Shown: positions 31,501-33,950 of the stretch, in pieces | Numbering within the stretch: the first letter of the stretch is position 1 | Layout: every line of letters starts with the position of its first letter | NCBI GenBank assembly: GCA_905221605.1 | Contig: CAJNDS010002501.1 | Coordinates: 597,501 to 647,500, forward strand | DNA: 50,000 nucleotides | Reading direction: 5' to 3' | Source: Symbiodinium natans | Taxonomy: Eukaryota; Sar; Dinophyceae; Suessiales; Symbiodiniaceae | Position numbers and translations under genes: made by a program | The notes under the pieces: model-generated | Seen by the model: the letters and a program-made list of their open reading frames with translations, nothing else | The model's database searches: none | What the model was told of the DNA's origin: nothing

Positions 31501-31794
31501 CCCATTTAGGGTTCTTGCAGGTGTAGAGTTTCTCCCAGAACCCCACCTACTGGACGACCCTCTGTTCCCGAAAACTGCTGCTATTGAGGGCCCTATAACC
31601 TCTCATTGAGGGTAGGTGGCGGGTCTAGGCCCCTGAGCCCTATATAAACCCTAAACCCTAAACCCTAAACCCTAAACCCTAAACCCTAAACCCTAAACCC
31701 TAAACCCCAAACCCTAGTCATATCCCCCGCAGCTGACTCACCACTCTATAAGTTCTGTGGGGCCCTGCTCTTCGCTGCAACGCGGACTGCGCCC
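87..31794 (-). CDS. Aurora-like Ser/Thr protein kinase gene split into at least 26 micro-exons (3' end beyond the left edge)
   Basis: This entry gives the span of a spliced gene; its exons are listed separately. Translating the non-repeat islands on the minus strand gives every kinase subdomain in order, with each exon bounded by AG and a GT, GC or GA donor and with all phases compatible: 26 exons, 1233 nt, 411 codons, no stop. Lys (VFALK), Glu (VERE), HRD Asp and DFG Asp are all present, so catalysis is expected. DFGW, CGTMDYLSPEM in the activation segment and ERLPLADALRWPWV at the end are typical of Aurora kinases, which act in mitosis; that role is inferred from family knowledge. The N-terminal part is acidic and low complexity, and the C-terminal extension is not Aurora-like. 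Introns are 194 to 9207 bp and dominated by telomere-type repeats. No transcript evidence is available, and single exon ends may be off by a codon. Confidence 0.88.
414..464 (-). CDS. candidate C-terminal exon 19 of the kinase gene
   Basis: PSSEEERPWRVEGRVG, phase 2-2. It completes a Trp codon with exon 18 and an Arg codon with exon 20. Acceptor GATCCAAG|G, donor GC (GCTACC). CCCTAAA lies on the donor side and TTTAGGG on the acceptor side. Confidence 0.6.
1107..1201 (-). repeat. telomere-type array (CCCTAAA)
   Basis: About 13 near-perfect units on the donor side of exon 18. Confidence 0.95.
1220..1284 (-). CDS. candidate C-terminal exon 18 of the kinase gene
   Basis: Acceptor ATTCTCCAG|G and donor GT (GTCAAG) bound an open frame beginning DMLTDPLATDQETSEAK, phase 0 in and 2 out. 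It is acidic with no domain. Continued reading would hit TGA after 8 more bases, so an alternative is that this is the terminal exon. Confidence 0.65.
1663..1775 (+). repeat. dispersed repeat with GTTTTCAACGAAA tandem tail, copy 1
   Basis: TTTATAGAAATTGTATTGGGTTTGGGTCCCAATACCG, followed by short GTTTTCAACGAAAG-type units. Matches 30366-30464. Confidence 0.7.
2223..2332. mobile_element. MITE-like family A, copy 1
   Basis: A 110-bp foldback with perfect 20-bp terminal inverted repeats (CCCTAAGGGTCCATGTACCT). No coding capacity. It lies in the intron between exons 17 and 18. Confidence 0.8.
2620..2676 (-). CDS. kinase exon 17: end of kinase domain (subdomain XI)
   Basis: Nineteen codons, AEPCERLPLADALRWPWVE. 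ERLPLA..L..PWV is strikingly like the Aurora C-lobe end, including the invariant Arg. Acceptor CTCGTAG|G, donor GC (GCAGGG), phase 0-0. Confidence 0.93.
3471..3572 (-). repeat. telomere-type array with CCCTAAG variants
   Basis: Six consecutive CCCTAAG variants grouped together, then CCCTAAA; donor side of exon 16. Confidence 0.9.
3584..3615 (-). CDS. kinase exon 16: subdomain X-XI helix
   Basis: AADLIRSLLK, the counterpart of A.DLI..LL. in Aurora and AGC kinases. Acceptor CTCGCCAG|G, donor GC (GCGGGC), phase 1 in and 0 out. Only 194 bp of intron separates it from exon 15, the shortest intron found here. Confidence 0.88.
3810..3887 (-). CDS. kinase exon 15: subdomain X
   Basis: It begins GEVRSTSD and continues SIERILSVSLHIPVSVPEG; the last Gly is completed by the next exon. 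This matches the ..Y.RI..V....P..V..G segment of Aurora. The acceptor is GTTTGAG|G, and the frame-keeping donor is GA (GACTCA). At 78 nt it is the longest exon of the kinase domain. Confidence 0.87.
4070..4153 (-). repeat. telomere-type array (CCCTAAA)
   Basis: Donor side of exon 14. Confidence 0.92.
4205..4256 (-). CDS. kinase exon 14: subdomain IX helix
   Basis: ALGVLLYEMLTGEAPFA plus one base. L.GVLLYE.L.G.PPF-type sequence is diagnostic of the kinase C-lobe. The acceptor is GAGCCAG|G and the donor GT (GTAGGA), phase 0 in and 1 out. A TTTAGGG array of about 120 bp starts 15 bp from the acceptor side. Confidence 0.95.
4271..4389 (+). repeat. telomere-type array (TTTAGGG)
   Basis: About 17 units on the acceptor side of exon 14; with the array at 4070 it frames that exon in inverted orientation. 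Confidence 0.95.
4388..4544. mobile_element. MITE-like family C, copy 1
   Basis: Starts GGGTACACGGTCCCTTA and ends AAGGGACCAATGTAACTACCC. The interior carries TATGGGCCCTTGGG, shared with the other copies in either orientation. Confidence 0.65.
4893..4931 (-). CDS. kinase exon 13: alpha-F aspartate (subdomain IX)
   Basis: Thirteen codons, VTRQPHDHRVDCW. The VD.W Asp stabilises the catalytic loop, and the frame continues as ALGVLLYEML. The acceptor is CAACCCAG|G and the donor GC (GCGGCT). Confidence 0.9.
5240..5348. mobile_element. MITE-like family A, copy 2
   Basis: Same termini with a few changes (CCCTAAGTGTCCATGTAGCT... and AGGTACATGGACCCTTAGGG). The interior shares TACTTGGGCC and ACTTTAAGGCC with copy 1. 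Lies in the intron between exons 12 and 13. Confidence 0.78.
5648..5684 (-). CDS. kinase exon 12: P+1 loop, CGTMDYLSPEM
   Basis: It encodes FCGTMDYLSPEM. CGT.DYL.PEM is the Aurora form of the substrate-binding APE region. The acceptor is GCGCTGAG|G and the donor GC (GCTGCG), phase 2 in and 0 out. CCCTAAA arrays lie on both sides, an exception to the usual layout. Confidence 0.94.
6360..6440 (+). repeat. telomere-type array (TTTAGGG)
   Basis: About 11 units on the donor side of exon 11. Confidence 0.93.
6473..6505 (-). CDS. kinase exon 11: activation loop
   Basis: It encodes CAESTEDGRKT between DFGW and FCGT. The Thr that ends it sits where Aurora kinases have the activating T-loop residue. 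The acceptor is TTCCGCAG|G and the donor GT (GTGCGG, identical to exon 5), phase 2-2. The join to exon 12 gives KTFCGT. Confidence 0.85.
6554..6681 (+). repeat. telomere-type array (TTTAGGG)
   Basis: About 18 perfect units on the acceptor side of exon 11. Confidence 0.95.
7124..7211 (+). repeat. telomere-type array switching unit length
   Basis: TTTTAGGG octamers, then TTTAGGG heptamers. Confidence 0.9.
7228..7274 (-). CDS. kinase exon 10: DFG metal-binding motif
   Basis: VLLFEGGRAKLADFGW, with the Trp codon completed by the next exon. DFG binds magnesium, and the Trp right after DFG is characteristic of Aurora kinases. The acceptor is CCTTTCAG|G and the donor GC (GCGCGC), phase 0 in and 2 out. 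Confidence 0.94.
7481..7628. mobile_element. MITE-like family C, copy 2
   Basis: Starts TAGGGTAGTTACACAGTCCCTTAA and ends TAAGGGACCATGTTCAGGGCTACCCTTA. The interior has AAGGGCCCATACTTCAGAACC. Confidence 0.68.
7775..7842 (-). repeat. telomere-type array (CCCTAAA)
   Basis: Nine units in the intron between exons 9 and 10. Confidence 0.92.
8075..8190. repeat. poly(C)-dominated tract
   Basis: C runs broken by T and A. The Pro-rich frames here are artefacts. Confidence 0.85.
9101..9211. repeat. 111-bp foldback with a perfect 32-bp palindromic core
   Basis: The centre 9141-9172 (GACCCCGAATGCCC then TTAA then its complement) is an exact palindrome. The arms extend imperfectly to GCTCGAACGGCTTCGTGCC and its counterpart. 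It sits in a 1.2-kb GC-rich intron block with CGTAAAAACC-type words. Confidence 0.75.
9884..9920 (-). CDS. kinase exon 9: catalytic loop HRDLKPEN
   Basis: It encodes HGIIHRDLKPEN after one base that completes the preceding Arg codon. The Asp of HRD is the catalytic base, and K and N of KPEN bind phosphate and metal. The acceptor is TTGGAG|G and the donor GC (GCCCGG). TTTAGGG arrays lie on both sides. Confidence 0.95.
10562..10692 (+). repeat. telomere-type array with TTTAGGGG block
   Basis: Heptamers followed by eight TTTAGGGG octamers in a row. Confidence 0.92.
10857..10906 (-). CDS. kinase exon 8: alpha-E helix (subdomain VIa)
   Basis: It encodes AASIFADVARAVMHLH plus two bases that complete Arg with the next exon, giving the helix that precedes HGIIHRDLKPEN. 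The acceptor is ATTCACAG|G. The donor that keeps frame is GA (GACATC), a class known in dinoflagellates. Confidence 0.88.
10968..11040. repeat. TA-rich microsatellite
   Basis: ATCTATCTATATATAT, TATATATATA and TATACATA runs; intron between exons 7 and 8. Confidence 0.85.
11760..13430. repeat. GC-rich minisatellite with higher-order structure
   Basis: The basic unit is about 15 bp (GCCAGGGTTGCCCCC). Four copies of a longer insert (AATAAGTGGTTCTTAAGTGACAG..., near 11968, 12136, 12669 and 12848) and a family-B half element repeated about 780 bp apart give a second-level repeat. Long Pro/Gly/Ala-rich frames on both strands are by-products. It lies in the intron between kinase exons 7 and 8. Confidence 0.88.
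12959..13109. mobile_element. MITE-like family B copy inside the GC minisatellite
   Basis: Starts CTTGAAGGTTCATGCTACTTA and ends CATGAACCTCCAAG. The interior has ACTTATAACCCTACTTATAC. Its right half is duplicated at 12210-12317 as part of the local higher-order repeat. Confidence 0.72.
13516..13593 (+). repeat. CAG trinucleotide tract, 26 units
   Basis: An uninterrupted (CAG)26, next to the minisatellite. It could encode polyglutamine on the plus strand, but the surrounding frame is repeat-derived, so I treat it as intronic. Confidence 0.9.
13796..13855 (-). CDS. kinase exon 7: alpha-D region
   Basis: Twenty codons, APEGTLYSKIRNQGSLAHAE. The G.LY..L..G..... pattern follows the hinge in Aurora kinases. 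The acceptor is TTCTCCCAG|G and the donor GC (GCAAGG). A TTTAGGG array of about 165 bp abuts the acceptor side and a CCCTAAA run the donor side. Confidence 0.9.
13875..14042 (+). repeat. telomere-type array (TTTAGGG)
   Basis: About 23 units, with GTAGGGT and four GGGCTTA variants clustered; acceptor side of exon 7. Confidence 0.95.
14144..14373. repeat. AT-rich tandem repeat, about 30-bp unit
   Basis: Units of the form TTGGGATAGTATTAAAAATTTACATTTA; five readable copies, the last ones cleanest. Confidence 0.75.
14970..15149 (-). repeat. 3' LTR of the copia-type element
   Basis: Begins TGAAGAAATTCACAC and ends ATATCTTGACA on the plus strand. It differs from the other LTR by a few substitutions and small indels, implying a fairly recent insertion. 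It holds about seven GAAGT words. Confidence 0.92.
15157..15189 (-). other. hairpin just inside the 3' LTR
   Basis: TTGAAACAGC and its exact complement GCTGTTTCAA are separated by 13 bases (GAAGTTGAACGAA). It lies 8 bp from the LTR, where a polypurine tract would be expected; AAGGGAG on the sense strand is the best candidate tract. Confidence 0.6.
15217..16671 (-). CDS. unrecognised 484-aa protein carried in the 3' part of the retrotransposon
   Basis: An uninterrupted frame between RNase H and the 3' LTR, where copia elements normally carry little. I recognise no domain. It is rich in Phe, Leu, Thr and Ser because ACTTC occurs in every codon phase (DF, HF, NF; TS; xLx). The first Met is at 16671; a second in-frame Met (MAPKAAVLGLHAS) near 16623 is an alternative start. 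It could be a captured host gene, an env-like or accessory protein, or a frame kept open by the word bias. There is no membrane segment I would trust. Confidence 0.55.
   Translation of the reverse strand: MPSSITASTSTSCTTMAPKAAVLGLHASALPPPSSPQEAQVMRDFKGFVQQHSLYVPSVNFLQAIPHPPRVASSALPPGVTPELRYTSSLREQVRGLHPMMFLRMNQAADLLRVSFYGREAARLLGRGREHFGWTHFAGMSDFAIDNPNYTHHNTVEDFLEALRTGKQVTKLFVPNTSEFGAIYACLQLRPGDNDFMIGGLQALMLFPGVFGGSTSYVSNEVDFYLHFSPVFTAPNFIDRMPELSVRLWYCATLHILLTWLSKGGTPLRLQSAMQPFAGDHLNFCMCPRAAIWLASFGLQLMLEENPTSANVHLRSPIGLLSVRLTSQQITNFIDGNHFRVWNRRYIDYFINVTSGDIEITSAMANTMSILKLPGTWQDFFTLAWNQTSHGRNRYMHMPLRPSDFSRFDEASEGDFWISRALAVQSLRARYRGALLKCTSDLRRFHSRLGTSLSFLTSGLECCGLNPLRCLLGGLPTSPNLTCF
16397..17044 (-). 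CDS. overlapping 215-aa frame upstream of the element's 484-aa frame
   Basis: Its middle (CPIFLGHDFFTSH, RDFFVIAELYNRF) leads up to the start of the 484-aa frame, so the two may be one protein broken by a frameshift near 16620. The LG.DFF...+..V pattern loosely recalls the C-terminal half of retropepsins, but no D-T/S-G is visible. Low confidence. Confidence 0.35.
   Translation of the reverse strand: MSQVAESKFHFNLNLSQSSPQVCDISGFPEVRMLQNLPRADLQDFTSAADISVATSCLGFFACRHGLLTASPHDAPVMDLRHFFWCSFCCVDGVELQTGLCPIFLGHDFFTSHRIVLAKRDFFVIAELYNRFYFNFVHNNGTQGSGSRTSCLGTSSSEFPSRGAGHAGLQRLRAATFAVRPVGELPTSNSTSSACGFKRTSARSDPRVALHFKSA
17100..17753 (-). pseudogene. copia RNase H remnant
   Basis: FDQLLRYLQGT, YVDSDWAGCVQTRKSTSG and TSSGEAELYSIG are the classic copia RNase H motifs. 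After FTGSSAG the frame breaks near 17220, and the normal end (RHVELRFLFMQELV) continues in another frame near 17160-17210. It directly abuts the gag tail, so RT, integrase and protease have been lost. Confidence 0.88.
17716..18581 (-). pseudogene. gag, frameshifted
   Basis: The first frame (18581-18060) has PESWEEWEWNFTIYVALFD, NIGGNVFEAWRRLKQKF and LLPDGVLIATLQKK, a copia gag core. The second (about 18110-17716) has LQQHLRLN, MREIIVSDFRSR and PAPMDIGAVGKGWKGKGKKG, the usual gag tail with Gly/Lys repeats. The frames are offset at a run of eight A followed by CTTC. Removing one ACTTC word there would restore frame. No CCHC zinc knuckle is visible. Confidence 0.85.
18648..18665 (-). other. primer-binding site of the retrotransposon
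   Basis: Sense-strand TGGTAGCGGAGCAC starts right at the LTR end. It resembles the copia primer site that pairs with the 3' end of an initiator-methionine tRNA (TGGTATCAGAGC in many hosts). The exact tRNA of this host is inferred. Confidence 0.75.
18666..18843 (-). repeat. 5' LTR of the copia-type element
   Basis: Begins TGAAAAATTCACAC and ends ATATCTTGACA. Transcription would start in this copy and run leftward. The TG...CA ends and the adjoining primer-binding site define its inner edge. Confidence 0.92.
18852..18966. repeat. ACAT tetranucleotide microsatellite
   Basis: About 28 ACAT units directly beyond the retrotransposon's right target duplication, followed by a TA-rich stretch to 19060. 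Confidence 0.92.
19151..20668 (-). CDS. ubiquitin-like domain plus RCC1-type repeat protein, intronless, 505 aa
   Basis: An intact open frame with two parts. Residues 1-75 form a ubiquitin-like fold (VDVHLLSGKAATLTVEADAS..., LLNSSGEVLEG, LQNGDVLTLHV). Residues 80-500 are ten near-identical repeats of about 40 residues with the core FAAILGDGSVVTWG followed by GGDSSAVQ, the RCC1/blade type seen in HERC-like proteins. The function is unknown: RCC1 blades are protein-binding, and the ubiquitin-like part hints at ubiquitin-linked signalling. The frame ends soon after repeat 10 (SDRLSCRLL), with no HECT domain. The start chosen is the Met that opens the ubiquitin-like domain; telomere-type repeats begin 17 bp upstream. 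It lies inside the 9.2-kb kinase intron on the same strand, so it may be an independent retrocopy-like gene. Confidence 0.85.
   Translation of the reverse strand: MSSISVDVHLLSGKAATLTVEADASVESLKRFAQSALNVGQGRLLNSSGEVLEGASSIKEARLQNGDVLTLHVTQVTLAATSHLLWGSAFAAILGDGSVVTWGDAHCGGDSSAVQELLKNVQQIQASNRAFAAILGDGSVVTWGYALYGGDSSAVQQQLRNVQQIQASSHAFAAILGDGSVVTWGHADYGGDSSDVQEQLKNVQQIQGSCGAFAAILGDGSVVTWGHPSFGGDSSAVHEQLKNVQQIQALASYDAFAAILGDGSVLTWGVAARGGDSSAVQEQLKNVQQIQGSQRAFAAILGDGSVVTWGDAHCGGDSSAVQELLKNVQQIQASNRAFAAILGDGCAVTWGDPSFGGDSSAVQEQLKNVRQIQVCSSGAFAAILGDGSVVTWGDALYGADSSAVQQLLRNVQQIQASSYTFAALLGDGSVVTWGHADYGGDSSAVQEQLKHVQQIKASSAAFAAILGDGSVVTWGHEGHGGDSSAVQEQLKKVQQMSDRLSCRLL
20714..20824. mobile_element. 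MITE-like family A, copy 3
   Basis: The termini match, while the interior is reversed relative to copies 1 and 2 (GGGCCTTAAAGTACTTCCTA, then GGTCCCAAGTATA). It lies 46 bp upstream of the RCC1-type gene start. Confidence 0.78.
22422..22561. mobile_element. MITE-like family B, intact copy
   Basis: A 140-bp foldback ending in CTTGGAGGTTCATGGTACTT and its complement, with TAACC next to each end. Confidence 0.8.
22936..23014 (-). repeat. telomere-type array (CCCTAAA)
   Basis: Eleven units on the donor side of exon 6. Confidence 0.94.
23063..23095 (-). CDS. kinase exon 6: hinge strand (subdomain V)
   Basis: It encodes DAERVYLLLEF, the beta-5 strand and hinge, continuing across a 9.2-kb intron into APEGTLY, as in the Aurora hinge (LEYAP.G). 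The acceptor is CCCCAG|G and the donor GT (GTCCGC). A longer read-through is possible, but only this end keeps the downstream frame. Confidence 0.87.
23181..23287. mobile_element. MITE-like family B, truncated copy
   Basis: Starts ATGGAGGTTCATGGTACTTT with TTAACCAAT. The right end is shortened to AAACCTCCAAG. Confidence 0.6.
23572..23830. repeat. GAAT tetranucleotide microsatellite
   Basis: GAAT/GAAC/GGAT variants around a pure GAAT core (23677-23760). His/Ile/Phe/Ser-rich frames on the minus strand are by-products. Confidence 0.9.
24194..24259 (-). CDS. kinase exon 5: subdomain IV
   Basis: Twenty-two codons, VAT followed by QQRLNHPNIVRLYEYFEEM. L.HPNI..LY.YF is a near-canonical kinase subdomain IV and closely matches Aurora. 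The acceptor is CTGCACAG|G and the donor GT (GTGCGG), phase 0-0. Confidence 0.93.
24956..24988 (-). CDS. kinase exon 4: alpha-C helix glutamate (subdomain III)
   Basis: Eleven codons, EHCLQQYVERE. The last Glu aligns with the alpha-C residue that salt-bridges the catalytic lysine, and the frame runs into VATQQRLNHPN. The acceptor is GATGACAG|G and the donor GC (GCTGCT). At 33 nt it is one of the shortest secure exons here. Confidence 0.85.
25522..25560 (-). CDS. kinase exon 3: catalytic lysine (subdomain II)
   Basis: It encodes VFALKAIARQRVK; the Lys of FALK is the ATP-anchoring residue. The acceptor is CCTGCAG|G. I end it at a GA donor (GACTGT), because this gives the same spacing from the ALK lysine to the alpha-C glutamate as in Aurora kinases. 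A GT donor six bases earlier (GTCAAG) would keep frame but drop V and K. Phase 0-0. Confidence 0.87.
25565..25622 (+). repeat. telomere-type array (TTTAGGG)
   Basis: Begins right at the exon 3 acceptor (within 2 bp). Confidence 0.93.
26214..26256 (+). repeat. telomere-type array (TTTAGGG)
   Basis: Donor side of exon 2. Confidence 0.9.
26272..26334 (-). CDS. kinase exon 2: glycine-rich loop
   Basis: Its 21 codons start ERLGEGSLGCVTKV and end MTGE. The GEGSLG loop (G.G..G) binds ATP phosphates, and V after the loop and TGE before the catalytic-lysine strand fit kinase subdomain I. The acceptor is TGTGAG|G and the donor GT (GTGGCT), phase 0-0. TTTAGGG arrays flank it on both sides. Confidence 0.92.
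26388..26459 (+). repeat. telomere-type array (TTTAGGG)
   Basis: Acceptor side of exon 2; it runs directly into a decayed family-A element. Confidence 0.93.
26459..26650. mobile_element. two decayed family-A-like fragments
   Basis: CCATGATGAGTTCCGTGTACCTCACTG and CCATGACGAGTTCCATGTACCTCACTG each head a copy containing CTCGGG and GGAAG.AC.TTAAG. The far ends are degraded. Lies in the intron between exons 1 and 2. Confidence 0.55.
27429..27473 (-). CDS. kinase exon 1: entry strand before the glycine loop
   Basis: It encodes GFRPWGCAVEDFHVL, 15 codons in phase 0-0. The W..EDF..L pattern is the usual lead-in to the nucleotide-binding loop in Aurora and AGC kinases and continues directly into ERLGEGS of the next exon. 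The acceptor is ATGCCAG|G and the donor is GC (GCCAGG). CCCTAAA-type sequence lies on the donor side and TTTAGGG on the acceptor side. Confidence 0.85.
28108..28372. repeat. poly(G)-dominated tract
   Basis: GGGGGT/GGGGGA blocks over about 265 bp; potential G-quadruplex DNA. No gene. Confidence 0.88.
28496..28614. mobile_element. MITE-like family C, copy 3
   Basis: A compact 119-bp copy: GGTAGTTACATGGTCCCTT at one end and GAGGGACCATGTAACTACC at the other. Confidence 0.75.
28768..28826 (-). CDS. exon -1 of the kinase gene, acidic linker before the kinase domain
   Basis: The acceptor TTGTGAG|GC and GC donor GACAAG|GCCCAG bound SHASWVSLEEAESLPDPDK, phase 1 in and 0 out. It joins in frame to the first kinase-domain exon. 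A CCCTAAA array lies on the donor side and a TTTAGGG array (28843 on) on the acceptor side. Confidence 0.65.
28843..29009 (+). repeat. telomere-type array with TTCAGGG variants
   Basis: Acceptor side of exon -1. Confidence 0.93.
29438..29565. repeat. poly(C)-dominated tract
   Basis: Almost pure C with single G or A every 5-20 bases, between kinase exons -2 and -1. Confidence 0.88.
29725..29776 (-). CDS. candidate exon -2 of the kinase gene
   Basis: The acceptor GTGCCCCAG|G and donor AAGAG|GTGCAG bound EAAPEDLSQRIARRDPR, phase 0 in and 1 out, which joins exactly to the next exon through a Gly codon. A second frame is also open over this island (KLPQKTLAKESLG), so the frame choice depends on phase matching. 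Confidence 0.6.
30234..30264 (-). CDS. candidate exon -3 of the kinase gene (31 nt)
   Basis: The acceptor GCTCCAG|GG and the good GC donor CAG|GCAAGA delimit VPDKDAESTQ, phase 2 in and 0 out. A long CCCTAAA array begins 15 bp from the donor side. The segment is acidic and has no domain. Confidence 0.55.
30366..30464 (+). repeat. dispersed repeat with GTTTTGAGCGAAAC tandem tail, copy 2
   Basis: Same 36-bp head as the copy at 1663, but the tail unit has changed to GTTTTGAGCGAAAC (four units). Confidence 0.7.
30548..30690. repeat. tandem repeat, 31-bp unit
   Basis: GCCCGGCTTCGTAATTTAG recurs at 30548, 30579, 30610 and 30650, with a partial at 30681. One unit carries a 9-bp expansion. Confidence 0.85.
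30788..30810 (-). CDS. candidate micro-exon -4 of the kinase gene (23 nt)
   Basis: The acceptor CGAGAG|GC and donor GCAAGC delimit seven codons, AYPNSSA, plus two bases that complete Gln with the next exon. It is very short, so the support is phase compatibility and the two splice signals only. Confidence 0.4.
30881..31024 (-). repeat. telomere-type array (CCCTAAA) with CCCTGAA block
   Basis: Four CCCTGAA variants in tandem, then CCCCAAA variants; donor side of exon -5. Confidence 0.93.
31034..31070 (-). CDS. candidate exon -5 of the kinase gene
   Basis: The acceptor GGAGAG|G is followed by the frame RAARQLGAEPE and a GC donor (GCTCGC). It takes one base to complete the preceding Trp codon and ends in phase 0. 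Telomere-type arrays sit on both sides, CCCTAAA to the left and TTTAGGG to the right, the common layout for exons of this gene. Confidence 0.5.
31114..31268 (+). repeat. telomere-type array with GCTTAGG block
   Basis: About 15 pure units and six GGGCTTA variants in tandem. The flanks repeat GGTA(G)TTCTCTCTA(G/A)(T/C)TAAGGTTTA on both sides of the array. Confidence 0.92.
31646..31714 (-). repeat. telomere-type array (CCCTAAA)
   Basis: Donor side of exon -6. Confidence 0.93.
31742..31794 (-). CDS. candidate exon -6 of the kinase gene (N-terminal region)
   Basis: The acceptor is AAACACAG and the donor is a full-consensus GTGAGT. The open frame reads GRSPRCSEEQGPTELIE, phase 0 in and 2 out, and joins in frame to the next exon by completing a Trp codon. 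It lies between a CCCTAAA array (31646-31714) and unique sequence. There is no recognisable domain; it is assigned by splice sites, phase and strand. Confidence 0.55.
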
Positions 31795-31836
31795 CTGTGT
31801 TTCAAGAGATTGGCGGTGTCGGGTTCTGGGATTAGA

Positions 31837-31939
31837 CTAGACCCAGGAGTAACCTAGGAATAAAAGGGTACCCTTTTTGGTTTTAAGGGGACTATAAGGG
31901 AACCCTAACCCTAAAAAAAGGCCAGCTCCCGGGCCTAGC
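31837..31939. mobile_element. MITE-like family E, copy 1
   Basis: CTAGACCCAGGAGTAACCTAGGAAT ... CTCCCGGGCCTAG, with the core GGGTACCCTTTTTGGTTTTA and ATAAGGGAACCC. Related decayed copies lie at 21051-21092, 35838-35935 and 36007-36095. Confidence 0.7.
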
Positions 31940-32147
31940 AGAGCTAAACTGACGGGTGGTGGAAAGTCAATATATACTGCCCACTTGAGCCCCTAAGCCT
32001 TAATTCCTAAACCCGAAAAGCCCCCTCCAGCCCTAAAGAACCCCCCTTCCTAAAGCCTAAACCCCTTAAACCCCTTGAACCCCTTAAACCCCTTAAACCC
32101 CGTAAACCCCTTCAACCCTAAACCCAAAACCCAAAACCCTAAACCCT

Positions 32148-32225
32148 CAACCTCTAAACCCTAAACCCTAAACCCTAAACCCTAAACCCTAAACCCTAAA
32201 CCCTAAACCCTAAACCCTAAACCCT
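32148..32225 (-). repeat. telomere-type array (CCCTAAA)
   Basis: Ten units. Confidence 0.93.
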
Positions 32226-32267
32226 CTCTCCTCGACGCCGGCTCGGCTTCGCCGCCGCGGCCGCGAC

Positions 32268-32294
32268 CAGCTTGGCAGCACAGGGGCAGCGGTC
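32268..32294 (-). CDS. weak candidate exon upstream of the kinase exons
   Basis: TCTCGAG|G acceptor, GTCGCG donor, frame DRCPCAAKL, phase 0-0, compatible with exon -6. Too short to rest on alone. Confidence 0.3.
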
Positions 32295-32525
32295 CTCGAG
32301 ATTTCGGGATTTGGGATTTAGGGTTTAGGGTTTAGGGTTTGAGATTTACGGATTTGGGGTTAATGTCGGGTTTTGGGTTTACAAGTTTAGGGTGTAGGCG
32401 GTGTAGGCTTTAGGGTTTAGGGTCTAGGGTTTAGGATTTAAGGTCAATGGGCTATAAAGCCCAAACCCTAAAGCGGTTAAGGGACTGACTGCTATGTTTT
32501 TGGCATCACACTTCCACAACCTCAC

Positions 32526-32569
32526 GTGAACGGAGCCACATCGAATCCTAAGTCTGCGCCTTCGAAGAC
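32526..32569 (-). CDS. weak candidate exon, minus strand
   Basis: TTCAG|G acceptor, strong GTGAGG donor, 44 nt. The phase that fits downstream reads LRRRRLRIRCGSVH, a possible basic nuclear-localisation stretch; another open frame reads VFEGADLGFDVAPF. Confidence 0.35.
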
Positions 32570-32620
32570 CTGAACGACTATCCCCAAGGGTCATCCACAC
32601 ACAAAGCAATAAATAACAAC

Positions 32621-32701
32621 AGGGTTTAGGGTTTAGGGTTTAGGGTTTAGGGTTTAGGGTTTAGGGTTTAGGGTTTAGGGTTTAGGGTTTAGGGTTTAGG
32701 G
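32621..32701 (+). repeat. telomere-type array (TTTAGGG)
   Basis: Eleven units. Confidence 0.93.
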
Positions 32702-32902
32702 CCTACACCCCCAATCCCTAAATTGTAGCTTCGCACCTGGTGACCAGCATGCCACTCTTGGATCCAGCACCTCGGTCGATAGCCCCTTCAAAAGGGGCGG
32801 AGGGGGCCCCCACAGAGTTTAGGGTTTCAGGTTTAGGGTTTAGGGTTTAGGGTTTAGGGTTTGGGGTTTAGGGTTTAGGGTTTTAAGACGCACAGCCCTT
32901 AA

Positions 32903-32973
32903 CTTGGGATGTTCCCCCTTATACTAACAGTCCTTCATAGGGATTATAATCGGCTTAAGGGCGAACATCCCAA
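32903..32973. mobile_element. MITE-like family D, short copy
   Basis: CTTGGGATGTTCCCCCTTATA...CAGTCCTTCATAGGGATTATAAT, closing with GAACATCCCAA. 71 bp. Confidence 0.65.
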
Positions 32974-33436
32974 CCCTAAACTCCTAAACCCCTGAAGGCA
33001 CGCCTAGCAAGCTATTTGCAGCAGCCACTCCCTAAACCCTAAACCCTAAACCCTAAACCCTGAACCCTGAACCTTGATCCCTGGACCCTGAACCCTGAAC
33101 CCCAAGACGTAAACTAAGGGTTTAGGGCTGCACGCATGGATTTCAGTGCCCATGGCGCTCCGGCAACAGGTGCAACCCAAAAACAGGCGTGGGACCAGGG
33201 TTTCGGGCTTAGGGCTAAGGGCTTCGGGTTTAGGGATTAGGGATTACGAACTTGTCGGATTCAGGGGAGTTCGAACTCAGAGATTCTGGAGTAGCTGGAA
33301 AGCCCCACTGTGTCGGTGCAAAGGGTGGATATCATATCGACCCTACACCCTCAACTCTACGCCAACTCCACGCGTACACCACAACATCGCAGCGGTGGCC
33401 TGCGATGAACCCCAAACCCTCTATGCCCTAAAGCCG

Positions 33437-33534
33437 TAGGGTTTAGGGTTTAGGGTTTAGGGTTTAGGGTTTAGGGTTTAGGGTTTAGGGTTTAGGGTTT
33501 AGGGTTTAGGCTTTAGGGTTTAGGGTTTAGGGTT
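33437..33534 (+). repeat. telomere-type array (TTTAGGG)
   Basis: Fourteen units with one TTTAGGC. Confidence 0.93.
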
Positions 33535-33808
33535 CTGGCTCTCAACTGGGCTGATCTGTCGAGGTAGTCTACGAAAGGCGAGCCAAAGTGTGTAGTGGAG
33601 AGGGTTTCCGGACGACGGAAATGAGGGGGTGGGGTGTCCCGTTAGGATGGGAGGGGGGGGGGGGGGAATCGGCACACCGACGCTTGAGGGGTGTACGATA
33701 CTGGAGACTAGGTCAACCCTAAACCCACACTTCCATTTCGGGAGTCAGGCTTCTGAAATTTGATAGCCTTACAGAGGGCCAGACACGAAAAAAGCCCGAG
33801 CCGAGTTG

Positions 33809-33929
33809 GTTTAGGGTTTAGGGTTTAGGGTTTAGGGTTTAGGGTTTAGGGTTTAGGGTTTAGGGTTTAGGGTTTAGGGTTTAGGGTTTAGGGTTTAGGG
33901 TTTAGGGTTTAGGGTTTAGGGTTTAGGGT
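33809..33929 (+). repeat. telomere-type array (TTTAGGG)
   Basis: Seventeen perfect units. Confidence 0.95.
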
Positions 33930-33950
33930 TGCGTTGCAGAACTCACAAAC

